64,000 nucleotides of DNA from Lineus longissimus (lineage: Eukaryota > Nemertea > Pilidiophora > Heteronemertea > Lineidae), in NCBI RefSeq assembly GCF_910592395.1, contig NC_088313.1:6266501-6330500 (forward strand). The letters run 5' to 3'. Position 1 is the stretch's first letter, and every line of letters starts with the position of its first letter. The notes below the pieces were generated by a model, which was given only the letters and a program-made list of their open reading frames with translations, ran no database searches and had not been told where the DNA came from. Both the position numbers and the translations under genes were made by a program. Positions 1 through 9,614 of the stretch are shown here, piece after piece.

Positions 1-174
1 TCCTTCTGCTCCCTCTCTTTCTCTCTCCTCTCAGCCTCTCTCTCCTCTCGTTCTTTCTCCCTCTCGGACACCTTCTCGCTCAGCATTTTGCTGTTCCGTC
101 ACAAATGCCTTCAAATCCTTGGCGGTTAACCCCATCTCTTTTCCCAACTGGGTAAGCTCCTTCAATCTTTCCAT
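1..174 (-). CDS. Gag-like N-terminus of a retroelement (partial, frameshifted)
   Basis: On the minus strand an ATG at 174-172 opens a short frame rich in Leu, Lys and Glu (a helix with the run ELTQLGKEMGLTAKDLKAF) that passes into a KE/RE-rich tract reaching the left edge of the window. Such a leucine-rich start followed by an RERE/KEKE coiled-coil tract is common at the N-terminus of Ty3-type Gag proteins in invertebrates. Near position 60 the first frame hits a stop, while the next frame continues as a long charged helix, so one base appears gained or lost. The rest of the gene lies outside the window, so the assignment rests on style, not on a domain. Confidence 0.4.
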
Positions 175-1277
175 CCTTACTCGTTACACCCAAACTTTAG
201 AACAAAATAAATTATATCTAGTTTAAGTGGAAAAAACAATACGACCTGAAACACAATGACCTGGAATATAATGACGTGCAGTGTAATGACCTGAACCAGA
301 ACACTCAAACCGAATTTATTCCCTACTTCAAGTTACCCTCGCACTTTCACCAACATCCGCACTCGCTTCCACTCATCATCAGACCTGTACTATAATATCA
401 CCACAATCCTGGTAAACATTCAACTCTAGGACCAATACAAACTCATAACATCTTCAAACTCTATAGTATAAAATGAACATATATACATACACCAATAATA
501 TCTTCAGCAAAACCACCTCAACTCTACCCCACTTTCAAAATTTGTAACTAAAGATGTGGGTTCCTCTTAAAACACCAACATTACATAAATAGCGTACAAA
601 ATTCAAATCAAAACTCAGGGTGGTCACGTCTTTCAATCTCCAGTTAAAATAGTTTTAAATATATGCAGCAATTATGAAATATTATACACCTCTCTGCCCC
701 AATACAAACACATACAAGATGAAATAATGATATCACACGTTATAACACCCCATGTTCAATCAAGGACTACACAATTAGGCACAGTCTGATCCTCCAATGT
801 CCGGCCAACCTCCGAGTCCTGCTGCATCCGTTTCAAACCTGATGTACTATTAGCAGATGTTAACGATATCGTTGCGCGCGCTTAGGAAGCCAGCACCCTC
901 GAGGTCACCGGTTACTGAACTCCAATCATAACACACTGTGATCGAACACTCCGAACTTGGACCCTTGCCACCGTAAGTTGTGATCGACTCGGAATCCTGA
1001 TTTGCATGTATAAAGTGATACGTAAGCTACTCCTCATATACCAATGACGTGATGTAGCCTATTGTCGTGACCGCATGGTGTTGACATCGCAGAGAGGTCC
1101 TGGGAAGGTCGCCATGTAAAGGTTCGCACGATAAAACAGACTCGACACGTTCAGTCAGGTACAGGTGTCTTTAATAACTCAATGGAGGAACTGCAAATAT
1201 AATAGAAGTGGGATTACAATTCAATCAACATATCTAACACAGATCAATGACTCCACACTATATCATCCTTATTACAA
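175..1277. other. Non-coding stretch, possibly retroelement leader
   Basis: No convincing coding frame, RNA gene or clear LTR was found. The block lies upstream of the gag-like start on the minus strand, so it could hold a leader or LTR, but I could not find matching ends or a primer-binding site. At 241-300 there is a short degenerate repeat built on the motif AATGACCTG. Confidence 0.3.
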
Positions 1278-1466
1278 TACATCAAACAGCCAAGCACCAG
1301 GCTTATATCATCATAATCAAACTATATCAAACAGCCTAGAAACCAGGCTTATCATCCAAATCACAATATATCAAACAGCCTAGAAACCAGGCTTATCATC
1401 CGAATCACAATATATCAAACAGCCTAGAAACCAGGCTTATCATCTGAATCACAATATATCAAACAC
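1278..1466. repeat. Minisatellite, about four 45-bp units
   Basis: A unit of about 45 bp containing ATCAAACAGCCTAGAAACCA and CAGGCTTATCATC is repeated about four times. The last three copies are nearly identical and the first is diverged, which suggests recent growth of the array. No coding role is apparent. Confidence 0.85.
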
Positions 1467-1689
1467 GAATACAATGTTAACTTTTGAACAAACTTACCCC
1501 ACAACTTCGTTCTACCATAATATACATCCTACCATTCTAAACTCCACCCTACAACTGACTAAAGCTAAAACTCCAACCTTAAAACCTACTTAAAACATAT
1601 TTACACAACAACGCACTCACCCAATAACTCAGTCACACAATAGCACCATTCAACTCTTAAAATACCCTATATACACCATTCAACTATTA

Positions 1690-2923
1690 CAACACCATAA
1701 TTATTCACCATGGTCGGTCATCGGTCAATTCGTTACAGCTTGGCTCAACAGTAAAACCCAACAGGGCACTGTCCACTTTGCGAGTAATGATATGGTCAAG
1801 CGTGTTTCCTGACCGATGTGTTGGTTTGTTCACGTGTTGATAAAAGCGATGTTTTTGTTCACGTGTTGATAAAAGCGATGTTTTTGTTCACGTGTTGATA
1901 AAAGCGATGGAGATCTAAGAGTTCCAGATATCTCAATGTTTCAGAGTCATGTTTACGGTTCACTTTACCGCTAATGGCGTTGATATCACCCACAATCAAA
2001 GTCTCTGAGCTGTACATGTCGAGTAGGTCAGAAAAGTCTCGCAGAAAGCCATTAAACGTGTACTTGTTTGTTCTGCTTGGTGGTGGGCGGTACACAAGTA
2101 ATACTGGTTGTTTCCCATTTATCGTTGTTTCAACCCATTCAAATGTCTCGAACTGGTCCTGAGCTACAGCCTTGACGCTAACCTCTCGTGTATGAATGAT
2201 GGCTACACCACCGGCATGTGAAGCCCGAGCGAAATTTAGGAAACAGTAATTTGGGGGGAAAACATCCACAAGCAGGGGGTCATCCGTGGGATCACCTTTC
2301 AGCCAGGTTTCTGTGATAAACAGAATTTCCGAATGAGACTCTTCAATGAGTTCAGAGACCCTGAATGTTTTGTTGCCCATGGACTGTAGATTGATTAGCA
2401 AACAGTGTCCAGTCGTTGTTGTTTCTGGTGGCGAAGGGTTACACTGAACCTGAACCAGATTTCGTGAGGTCACAGTCACTTGTTTATATTTGGCATGTTT
2501 AGACTTCACTGACGTCACCACAGGAATGTGATCAGCGACTCTGGAAACATACGTGAAATTGACCGACTTGCTTTTCCTTCCACCTGTAAATCCTCTGTGT
2601 GTTTGCTTTGGTGCACGGTCAACCGCAGAAGGCACAAAGGGTAGTTCAGGTTTCAGGTTAAGCTTGACTGCTCCAGTTGATCCATTGGGCCTCAGCTGTA
2701 TGAGCTGATCCCCTGTATACTGAATGAAACACATAGTCCTCGTTTGTATATTCCTGCCAACAAGAATGTCCTCCACGGACCTGAATTGACTAGAAAATTT
2801 CAAAGTCAGAATACTGCCTTCAAGCAGGGAGAGTATGCACCAAGTCACTATCAGTATCAGCCAGAGATGTTCATGCACCATATCCTTAGATTTTCTACTA
2901 GTTTCGGTAACTGCAGTTGGCAA
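1690..2923 (-). pseudogene. LINE-type ORF: endonuclease/exonuclease/phosphatase domain
   Basis: The main open frame runs 2923-1859, with its first ATG at 2881-2879. The first part has one hydrophobic segment and a basic Gly/Arg/Lys-rich linker. An EEP (AP-endonuclease-like) domain follows: an N-terminal LLINLQSMGNK strand, the catalytic E in FITETWL, the YRPP motif and the GDIN motif. This is the nicking endonuclease of CR1/L2-like retrotransposons. The 29-bp triplication at 1825-1909 breaks the frame; left of it the D-H-I-I segment of the domain continues in another frame to about 1690, but the final SDH motif is not preserved. No reverse transcriptase follows, so this is a 3'-truncated or rearranged copy. 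Confidence 0.75.
1825..1909. repeat. 29-bp tandem triplication inside an endonuclease frame
   Basis: Three perfect or near-perfect copies of a 29-bp unit (core TTTGTTCACGTGTTGATAAA) lie at the 3' end of the EEP frame on the minus strand. Because 58 extra bases are not a multiple of three, the triplication itself shifts the frame and creates the stop at 1859. On its left side (toward 1690) EEP-like coding resumes in another frame. Confidence 0.9.
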
Positions 2924-3224
2924 AAAAAGTTATGATTTTGACAGAGCAAAAATATGGGCAGCCGTCATGTCAGCGCTCTCTACCCTCCCATTACCCTGAT
3001 ATACTTTTATGACTCACTAAACAACTTGAACACCGTCAGAGGAAGGCAGTCACGTTAATGGTATCAAACTAAAGGTATTGAAAGAGCAGTTTTGCGCTGG
3101 CCTGCTTAAACACAGTTGGAGCAAAGGCACTGAAGGTATTGAAGAACGGATGTGACAAAAGAACCCCTCAACTACTTCATTCACTGCAGTTCAAATAAAA
3201 CCTTAACAACTGTCATCCACCCTA

Positions 3225-3374
3225 GGGGCCAAATTCATTAGACGTGTGTAACTTCTCCCTGATTAGTTATAGGGCCTATTCATATTCTGTGAATATTTAC
3301 ATGAAGGACCTGAATCTGTCTATTCAGTAGTTAAACGCTGTTTTAAGCTAAACGCCCTCCATGAATTTGGCCCC
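3225..3374. mobile_element. 150-bp MITE with GGGGCCAAATTCAT ends
   Basis: The segment begins with GGGGCCAAATTCAT and ends with its exact reverse complement, giving 14-bp terminal inverted repeats with no coding capacity between. Inverted termini of this kind are found in short non-autonomous DNA transposons. No obvious target-site duplication is visible, so superfamily assignment is not possible. Confidence 0.7.
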
Positions 3375-3554
3375 ATTTGTCTAGGCTTGATTCCATCTAG
3401 TCTGTCCACATCTCCCTATCTACCATAAACCTACATTCTGGTACTCGCATATACATGTACTACTTGCTACATTTTCTTGTCATTCATCTCATTCCTTGCT
3501 ATTAAATTCCGCCAGCGTTGCTATTCAGGCTGCCAGGCCTCTAGTTCATCTCTT
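3375..3554. other. Left flank of the Ngaro-like element
   Basis: No gene found on its own. If the Ngaro-like element at 3555-9614 interrupted the minus-strand pseudogene at 9615-11135, the missing 3' part of that gene should lie here. Conceptual translation gives only short, stop-rich matches to what would be expected, so this is not established. Confidence 0.3.
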
Positions 3555-3609
3555 CAGATCCAAAGTGTATCCTGGCGGTGATTGAGCGAACTGTATTTCG
3601 TCTCGCATG
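3555..3609 (+). repeat. A1 split direct repeat of the Ngaro-like element
   Basis: A 55-bp sequence starting CAGATCCAAAGTG and ending TCTCGCATG, identical to A2 at 9334-9388. It marks the left end of the element. Confidence 0.9.
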
Positions 3610-4173
3610 TTCACCTTACGGTCGGCTTTTTTGTGCGCTCTCAGGTAATTATCTCCGTTTTTTGCCTATTTCTCGCTATTTTAGATTTTCTATACAGCTA
3701 TCCCGTTTCTAAGTTTGTGCTCGTCCTTTTGCCAAATTTAGAGTTCGGTAAGGGCTATTATAAAGCTATAGTGAAGGTTCCAAGTTTTAGGTTACTTGGC
3801 AGTTTGGTTATTTGGTATGGCGGCCATTTCGGTTTGGTCATGTATACAGAGGTATAGGAAATGCATAGGTAAATGCATTATGGAAATAGGTCTGCTAGGG
3901 CAGCAAAACATTAGGTTTTACATTATGTAACATATCGAGGGTTGGGTGCGCACATGCGCTTTCCCGTCAAGCTCGCCGCGTGATTCGTGTTACGTGACAC
4001 GCCCTTTTGTGCACGCCGGAGATCCTTTGTTAACTGGCTTTTACACCTTTCAACTGGTTTTATAATCCCATTCATAATCTCTGGGCGTGAGTTTAAATTC
4101 AGTCTGGTGGCAATCTTGTTTCACTCCCTTCTAGGCCGTGGCTAGATTGCTTCGCTCCTAGAAGTTTTCTGTC
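3610..4173 (+). other. 5' leader of the Ngaro-like element
   Basis: Untranslated leader between A1 and the Gag ATG. A short open frame at 3582-3857 crosses A1 and has no recognisable domain. A donor-like CTCAG|GTAATT lies near 3645, but nothing proves splicing. Confidence 0.5.
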
Positions 4174-5215
4174 ATGGCTTCCAATAACATATTATTGCGG
4201 AAAAGGCACTCATTAGTGGGCAGAGATTTGCTGCCCATTTTGAAGCTTCTCGCCCGTTTCAAGGACGACGACCTCCCGGACCCACTTGCTCGTATACGCC
4301 TCAACCGCCCTACCGAACAATTGGACGTCCCCGACATAGCAGTAGCCTTTCAGGAACTCACGGGTGAAGATGCGGTAGATTTTTTCAGAATGTCAGGTCG
4401 AGAAGATTCGGTAGGCAACTTCCGCCTGCTGCTACATTCGGCCATTGTGGTTGCGAACGAGTATGGACAGCCCGTTGGACAACAATTGCATGAAGACGAA
4501 GCACCAGTAGCCAAAGCCCCTCGCCTCGACCGTCAAGAACAGGATGAGGAAACCGCGCCGCGTTTACGGGAACGAATTCTAGAACTAGAAAAGAGAGAAA
4601 AGAACCGAAAGGCAGAACCGGTGGAGGCAGTCCTGAGGAAGGTGAGGAATTTATCCTTACAAGTAAAGCCCAACGTTACCCTCATCCTAGCCACTTTAGA
4701 CGAACTAGTGGCGTGCGCCAAGGACCAAGATCACAAAGATTTGCACCTCTTTTACGAGCTCGGCAAACAAGCTGAACGTTTCAAAGATACTGTTGATATC
4801 CCAACTTTTTGTCTTTCCGCATTGGGTGGAGGCCAGTCTGACGTAATAATGAAAGCTTTAGCCAAGTGCAAAAAGGCCAAAAAGTTGGTAAAAAAGCCGC
4901 TTCGTTCCAGGTCACAGTCTCCACCGGTTACCTCTTCTGCCGTATCCTCTTCCCCCCCTTCAGCATGTTTACGCGCAGCCTCCCCCACCTCCCCAGCATC
5001 AGTTTGGCTTTGGTGGCTATGGTGCCGCTTACGGTCAGGGATATGGCGGGGGTTATGGGTACGGCAGAGGTAGAGGTCCCGGCAGGGGTTATGGCGGTTA
5101 TGGTTATGCTAGAAATAACCCGGGCCCATGTAATTTTTGCGGTGAGGTTGGGCATTGGTACAAAGAATGTGAAAAGATGAAGTTGGCAAAGGCCCAATTT
5201 GACAACAAGAAATAG
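4174..5215 (+). pseudogene. Gag-like ORF1 with CCHC zinc knuckle (one frameshift)
   Basis: The ATG at 4174 starts an acidic/basic protein with helical N-terminal half (residues 1-190) and a Lys-rich stretch. At the C7 run near 4952-4958 the frame must shift by one base; after the shift comes a Pro/Gln-rich piece, a Gly/Tyr-rich segment and a zinc knuckle C-x2-C-x4-H-x4-C encoded at 5129-5170, then a stop at 5213-5215. This is the usual plan of a nucleic-acid-binding Gag. Without the shift the protein ends after 299 codons in a low-complexity tail. Programmed slippage, decay or a base error at the homopolymer are all possible. Confidence 0.75.
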
Positions 5216-5407
5216 GTCTAAGGTAAAATAGTCCGGTACGCTAAGTGGTATAAGTGTATTGTTTAGAAAACCGTTAATAAGTAAAGCAATTTTGATTTTG
5301 AACATCTTCCTCTCTCTCAGCTCAAGGGATCTTACCCCTTGCGGACCTAGTTCGCGCGAGCTGTGAGTTAGGAGAAGTTCTCCCTTTGATAGTCTGATAC
5401 GCCTGTA
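5216..5407 (+). other. Gag to RT spacer of the Ngaro-like element
   Basis: Short non-coding spacer. It holds a donor-like AAG|GTAAAA near 5219 and, just downstream, an acceptor-like pyrimidine tract ending TTCTTGCAG near 5444, so the RT frame may be expressed from a spliced RNA. This is inference only. Confidence 0.35.
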
Positions 5408-7660
5408 ATGAGATGTTTCTACATTTTATTTTGGTTCTTGCAGGAATCCCCCCCTACTATCTCACTGGGGCACTTTAAGCCAGAGATTCCAGAATGGGAA
5501 TATGCGGTGAAATTTAATCCAATTGCTGCCGAAAAGGTCAAGAGGTTACAGGCGTCTTGGACTACCATTGGGGAAACTTCTCCTGACTTCACAGCTCAAC
5601 AATTCAAACTCAATCAGGTTGTAAATGATGTATTACTTCTACAAAAAAACTCCGGTGCCTTTGGACACTTTGCCTTTAAGGGACCCTGAACACTTTGTCG
5701 CTGGACAATTGCATCAAAATATTGAACTTTGGAGTTCCATAATGAACGATTTCCCAGAGAGCGCACACTTGGTTGGAAAAAGGGGTTGATGTGCATTCTT
5801 TCTTTAGGCCATTTAAGAGTGAATTCAAGGGTCAGAAATACAATTCAAACGAACCCCCAGTTAGTTTTTTTTCCTAACTCTGTCCATTGTCAGAAACAAG
5901 CTGCTTTTATTTCCGAAACCTTGAATGATAGAATCAAAGCAGGTTCAGTCAGAGTTTGGGGTAAAGTTGGGGAGTGTCCGCCCCCTAAAGTAGTCACGCC
6001 CTTGGTAGTTGAACCTTCAAAGTCGAGATTATGCAATGACCAGAGATTCCTTAACCTGTGGATTAAGGATTCTCCCTTCACATTAGATACATTGAAAGAA
6101 GTACCGCGATTGGTACACAAAGATGCTCTCATGTTTGCCACTGATGAGAAATCGGGGTATGACCATATTAAATTATCGCAAACTTCGCAAACGTATTTTG
6201 GCATGGAATGGGCAGGTTGGTACCTAGTTTGTACGACGCTTCCGTTCGGATGGAAATCATCGGCTTATGTTTATCAAACTGTAGGCTATGCAGCTACAAC
6301 CTTCTTAAGACATTTGGGGATCCCAACCATCCAGTATATTGACGACAGATTCTACGTGGTCCCTAAGAATATTGACGCGTCAAGCATTCCTTTGCTTTGG
6401 GTCTTTTTGGTATTATATATCCTTACAGAACTAGGTTACACGTTCTCCTTGCCAAAATGTGTTTTGCAACCTATGATGGCGCTCAAGTCCTTAGGGTTTC
6501 TAGTAGATTCTAGCAGGCAGGCGTTTCTTCTGCCATCTGATAAGAAACAGAAGTTTAAGGTTTTGCGCGAGGAAATTCTTCGTCAGCCCTTCGTCAGCCT
6601 TAAAACGCTACAAAGATTCGCGGGTAAATGCATTTCTATGATGTTGGTTTTTCCGGCCGCAAAACTATTTACGAGAGAGTTGTTTAGCGCAATAGCCAAA
6701 GCTTCGAAAAACAGTAAAACCATCCCAATCTCTGGCCCCCTACGGGACGAGATACAATTCTGGGCATTTTTGGATGATTGGCATGGGCATTTTTCTTGGA
6801 GACCAGAAAAACATTTACATTACGCTCTGGCTACTGATGCTTCGGGATATCGATATGGCGCGGTCACTCTATCAGGGCCACAGGTTGGTCATACTTTAGG
6901 TGATTATTGGGCTGCAGATGATATAAGGCCGATTCATGTCAAAGAGGCCGACGCCCTCTATTCTTCCCTCTTAGCATTGAGTACAAATATAAAAGACCAC
7001 CGGGTAGACGTTAAAGTCGATAACACAAGCCTAGTTTCGTCGTGGAATAACAAGGGTTGCAAGGACAACGCCTTAAATGAAATGCTCATAAAATTGTTTC
7101 ATCTTACTCAGCAATTAAATATTGATTTACGTTTGCAGTACATTTCTTCGGCAGAAAACCCAGCAGATGCTCCTTCTAGGGCGATTTCAGCTCAGGACAC
7201 TATGTTGGCAAGTGAAAAATGGTTCCAATTGGAGTTACTCTATGGCCCGCACGGAGTAGACCTCATGGCATGTGACTCAAATGCAATGCGTTCAATACAG
7301 GGCGATGTTTTGAGACATTTTACCCTGCACCCTTCACCTCTGTCAGCGGGTCAAAATGTTTTCGCCCAGGAAATAGCTAAGGAGCTAAATCCTTACGTTT
7401 TCCCACCTATCGCTGTCATTCTACCCCTTATTCAGTTTTTGATCCAGCAGGAAATCCCAGTTTGCACGCTTGTGCTACCCATGACGTCACCCGCGCCAAT
7501 ATGGTGGCCACTATTAAAGCCCAGGATAATTTCACAGGTTTGCCTTGGGGTTAAAGGAGAAAAGGGCGTAGTATATTATCCCTCCAAGCAGGGGTTCATC
7601 AGAGATAACGTCGGTTTGAGATGGCCATTAATGGCTTTTCGAATTAGCTGCACATCATAA
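5408..7660 (+). pseudogene. Reverse transcriptase-RNase H with methyltransferase-like tail
   Basis: The coding-like region begins about 5445. The main uninterrupted frame is 5729-7660. RT motifs are clear: PLVVEPSK and RLCNDQRFLN strands, TTLPFGWKS, and the catalytic Y-I-D-D at 6335-6346. RNase H follows with LATDASG (D near 6836), an E in HVKEADAL, D in VDNTSL, and D in NPADAPSR. The last 150 codons have a GVDLMACDSNAM start and a PPIAVILPLI stretch, resembling the methyltransferase-like region placed after RNase H in DIRS elements. Between about 5680 and 5880 the conserved N-terminal part of the domain changes frame at least twice, near short homopolymers, so the ORF as read is interrupted while the catalytic core is intact. 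Confidence 0.85.
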
Positions 7661-7732
7661 TGTGCGATATCCTTCGAATATACTCTGTGGATGACGCTTT
7701 AATCTTGATTATTTCAGAAAATCAGCGTTGAC

Positions 7733-8917
7733 ATGGGGGCAATTGACAAGCGGCTCCAGGAGTTGGATAAGGCGGCTTCCGCAACCCCCCTTATGAAGAA
7801 AAGGCAATCCCTAAAAAACGAGCTGTTGCAATTTTTGGCACAACTGCCTAAGAGGCCAACCCTGGAACGGGTTTCTCCAAAAGATCTAACACGATTTTTA
7901 GTATGGAAAGACAAAGCCGGTAGGACACAGATCCATAATGCTTCCTGTATATTCCTCGGGCATCATGGTAAATTCCACTGTGGGTGTCCTACCCGTCTTG
8001 CCTTCGGTACGTTAGAAGGATTAGTCCGGTCCCTGAAATCCATTATTTCTGAAGAAACCGACAGGGGCAGCACGTGGGATATTTTCTCCGGGGTTGGGAA
8101 TCCGGCTGATTCACCTCCTGTGAAATCGTATTTGAAGTGTGTCAAACGAGAGCAAGGTTTCTCGCACGTAGTTGCCAAGCAGGCAAAACCCTTGTTCATG
8201 GATAAGCTTCAAGCTATTTCAAAATATATCGATAACCAGATTAAAAGACCAGATCTATCCCTTAGGGAGCAATTCGTTTTGTCCAGAGACCAAGATTTTC
8301 TCAAGATGCAGTTCTTTGCCGGGGATAGGGCGAGTGATTTGGGAATTTTAAAAACACAGGAAGTTAAACGCTTACCCGATGGATCAGGTCTTGTAATCTC
8401 TCATTCCCATGGGAAATCGTTTTCGGTAAACAAAGTGAATACCTTCATTGTTAAAGAATGTCCAAATCATCTTATTTGCCCGGTAAAGGGAGTTCAGCAG
8501 TATATCTCCAAGGCACAAACCTGGGGGGTGGATCTTACGGTCGGATATTTATTCCGTCCAGTCTCAGAAGCCGGTGTAGTGTTGGATGCGCCTATTTCGT
8601 ACAGTGCAATTTACGATAGATTAAAGATTTATCTAAATACATTGGGGATCAACCAGGGTGAGACCCCTCACGGCTTAAGAGCCGGCTGCTCCATTACTTT
8701 CCTTCTGTCGGGGGCAGCTTCAAGCCCGGCGGAAGTAATGTCTCATGTTGGTTGGTTCACAGAGGCATCAGCAGAGTACTACAGTCGGTCAGATATTTTG
8801 GTAAAAGCGGCTAATGTGTCCGAAGCCCTGGCTGACAGTTCTCGTCGGCCAGAAGCGGTTAAAACACTTTACAGTAAGTTTGGCGATGTTGATAATTTCC
8901 CAGCAGCGTTCCCTTGA
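7733..8917 (+). CDS. Tyrosine recombinase of the Ngaro-like element
   Basis: An intact 394-aa ORF. The catalytic domain shows the first Arg in FFAGDRASDLG, the H-x-x-R pair in TPHGLRAGC, the H-x-G-W motif in MSHVGWF, and the nucleophile Tyr in SAEYYSRS. The N-terminal region (residues 1-170) is helical, with a Cys/His cluster (HHGKFHCGCP) seen in recombinases of DIRS-order elements. It would cut and join DNA through a 3'-phosphotyrosine link to insert a circular copy. It lies 72 bp after the RT stop in another frame. All catalytic residues are present, so this gene could be functional. Confidence 0.92.
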   Translation: MGAIDKRLQELDKAASATPLMKKRQSLKNELLQFLAQLPKRPTLERVSPKDLTRFLVWKDKAGRTQIHNASCIFLGHHGKFHCGCPTRLAFGTLEGLVRSLKSIISEETDRGSTWDIFSGVGNPADSPPVKSYLKCVKREQGFSHVVAKQAKPLFMDKLQAISKYIDNQIKRPDLSLREQFVLSRDQDFLKMQFFAGDRASDLGILKTQEVKRLPDGSGLVISHSHGKSFSVNKVNTFIVKECPNHLICPVKGVQQYISKAQTWGVDLTVGYLFRPVSEAGVVLDAPISYSAIYDRLKIYLNTLGINQGETPHGLRAGCSITFLLSGAASSPAEVMSHVGWFTEASAEYYSRSDILVKAANVSEALADSSRRPEAVKTLYSKFGDVDNFPAAFP

Positions 8918-9265
8918 GCAGATTTCGATGTATATTTTTATGCATTTTCGTATTGTAATTATTGTATGATTGTGTTGGTTAGAGTGTGGCCTCGCCTTTT
9001 CGCTACATGCATCATCATACTAAAACCATACCGTGTAATCTTCTGTGGAATTTAAAATACAGTGTTGAGTTCTTATAATAAAGCAATGTTAGAATTTAAG
9101 TTACAATTTCTCGTTACCTTATTTTCGAATTCCGGACTAATTAGTCCCTAATTAATAATTAATTATGGCGGATTAATTAGTTAATTTTGTTTAAGTATTG
9201 GGAAAGGAGTTATGAAGTAGGGCATGTTTCTCCGGGATGGTTGAGAGCCCGGGCGTGCGCGCCTG
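8918..9265 (+). other. 3' untranslated region of the Ngaro-like element
   Basis: AT-rich sequence between the recombinase stop and B1. An AATAAA polyadenylation signal occurs at about 9077-9082. No further ORF. Confidence 0.5.
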
Positions 9266-9336
9266 TACATTTTCACACCCCAACACTTAAATGTGAAGAT
9301 CATACACAAGCCTGGAGACACTTTGGGTATGTGCAG
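9266..9336 (+). repeat. B1 split direct repeat
   Basis: A 71-bp sequence ending TTTGGGTATGTGCAG, identical to B2 at 9544-9614. It overlaps the first three bases of A2. Confidence 0.9.
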
Positions 9337-9388
9337 ATCCAAAGTGTATCCTGGCGGTGATTGAGCGAACTGTATTTCGTCTCGCATG
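9334..9388 (+). repeat. A2 split direct repeat
   Basis: Exact copy of A1, directly joined to B1. The overlap CAG at the B1/A2 joint equals the last three bases of B2 and the first three of A1, as expected if a circle joins the element ends. Confidence 0.9.
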
Positions 9389-9543
9389 GACACCCAGAAG
9401 GAAGACAGTTTGGCGTGTACAGGTTAATGTAAACCCTGTGTACGATGGCAGGCTCTGGAGCCACTGCAGTGGATTGGCTTTCCCCTCCCTCCCCGCCCTA
9501 GTATCCGGATTGCTTTAGAGCCGTGTATGTATCTTCGCGCCAT

Positions 9544-9614
9544 TACATTTTCACACCCCAACACTTAAATGTGAAGATCATACACAAGCCTGGAGACACT
9601 TTGGGTATGTGCAG
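9544..9614 (+). repeat. B2 split direct repeat (right end)
   Basis: Exact copy of B1 that ends the element. The next base on the right, 9615, is already in the coding-like frame of a neighbouring minus-strand pseudogene. Confidence 0.9.

Larger units (their letters stand above)
3555..9614 (+). mobile_element. Ngaro/PAT-like tyrosine-recombinase retrotransposon (complete)
   Basis: A full element of the DIRS order. Split direct repeats A1 (3555-3609), B1 (9266-9336), A2 (9334-9388) and B2 (9544-9614) give the diagnostic A1-genes-B1A2B2 layout. The genes in order are Gag with a zinc knuckle, RT-RNase H with a methyltransferase-like tail, and a tyrosine recombinase. Such elements are thought to integrate as circles through the recombinase, without LTRs and without target duplication. 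The arms are identical or nearly so, which suggests a fairly young insertion, yet Gag and the start of the RT frame carry one-base frameshifts. The methyltransferase-like tail is more typical of DIRS/PAT than of Ngaro, so the subgroup is left open. Confidence 0.88.

Noticed and set aside
175-1277. LTR of the retroelement at the left edge
   Set aside because: No TG...CA ends, second copy or primer-binding site could be found within the window.
1278-1466. CRISPR-like direct repeats
   Set aside because: Units are contiguous with no unique spacers, and the DNA is clearly eukaryotic. The same holds for the arrays at 31231 and 63044.
3375-3554. Continuation of the recombinase-like pseudogene left of the Ngaro-like element
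   Set aside because: Possible matches are too short and stop-rich to claim; kept only as a hypothesis.
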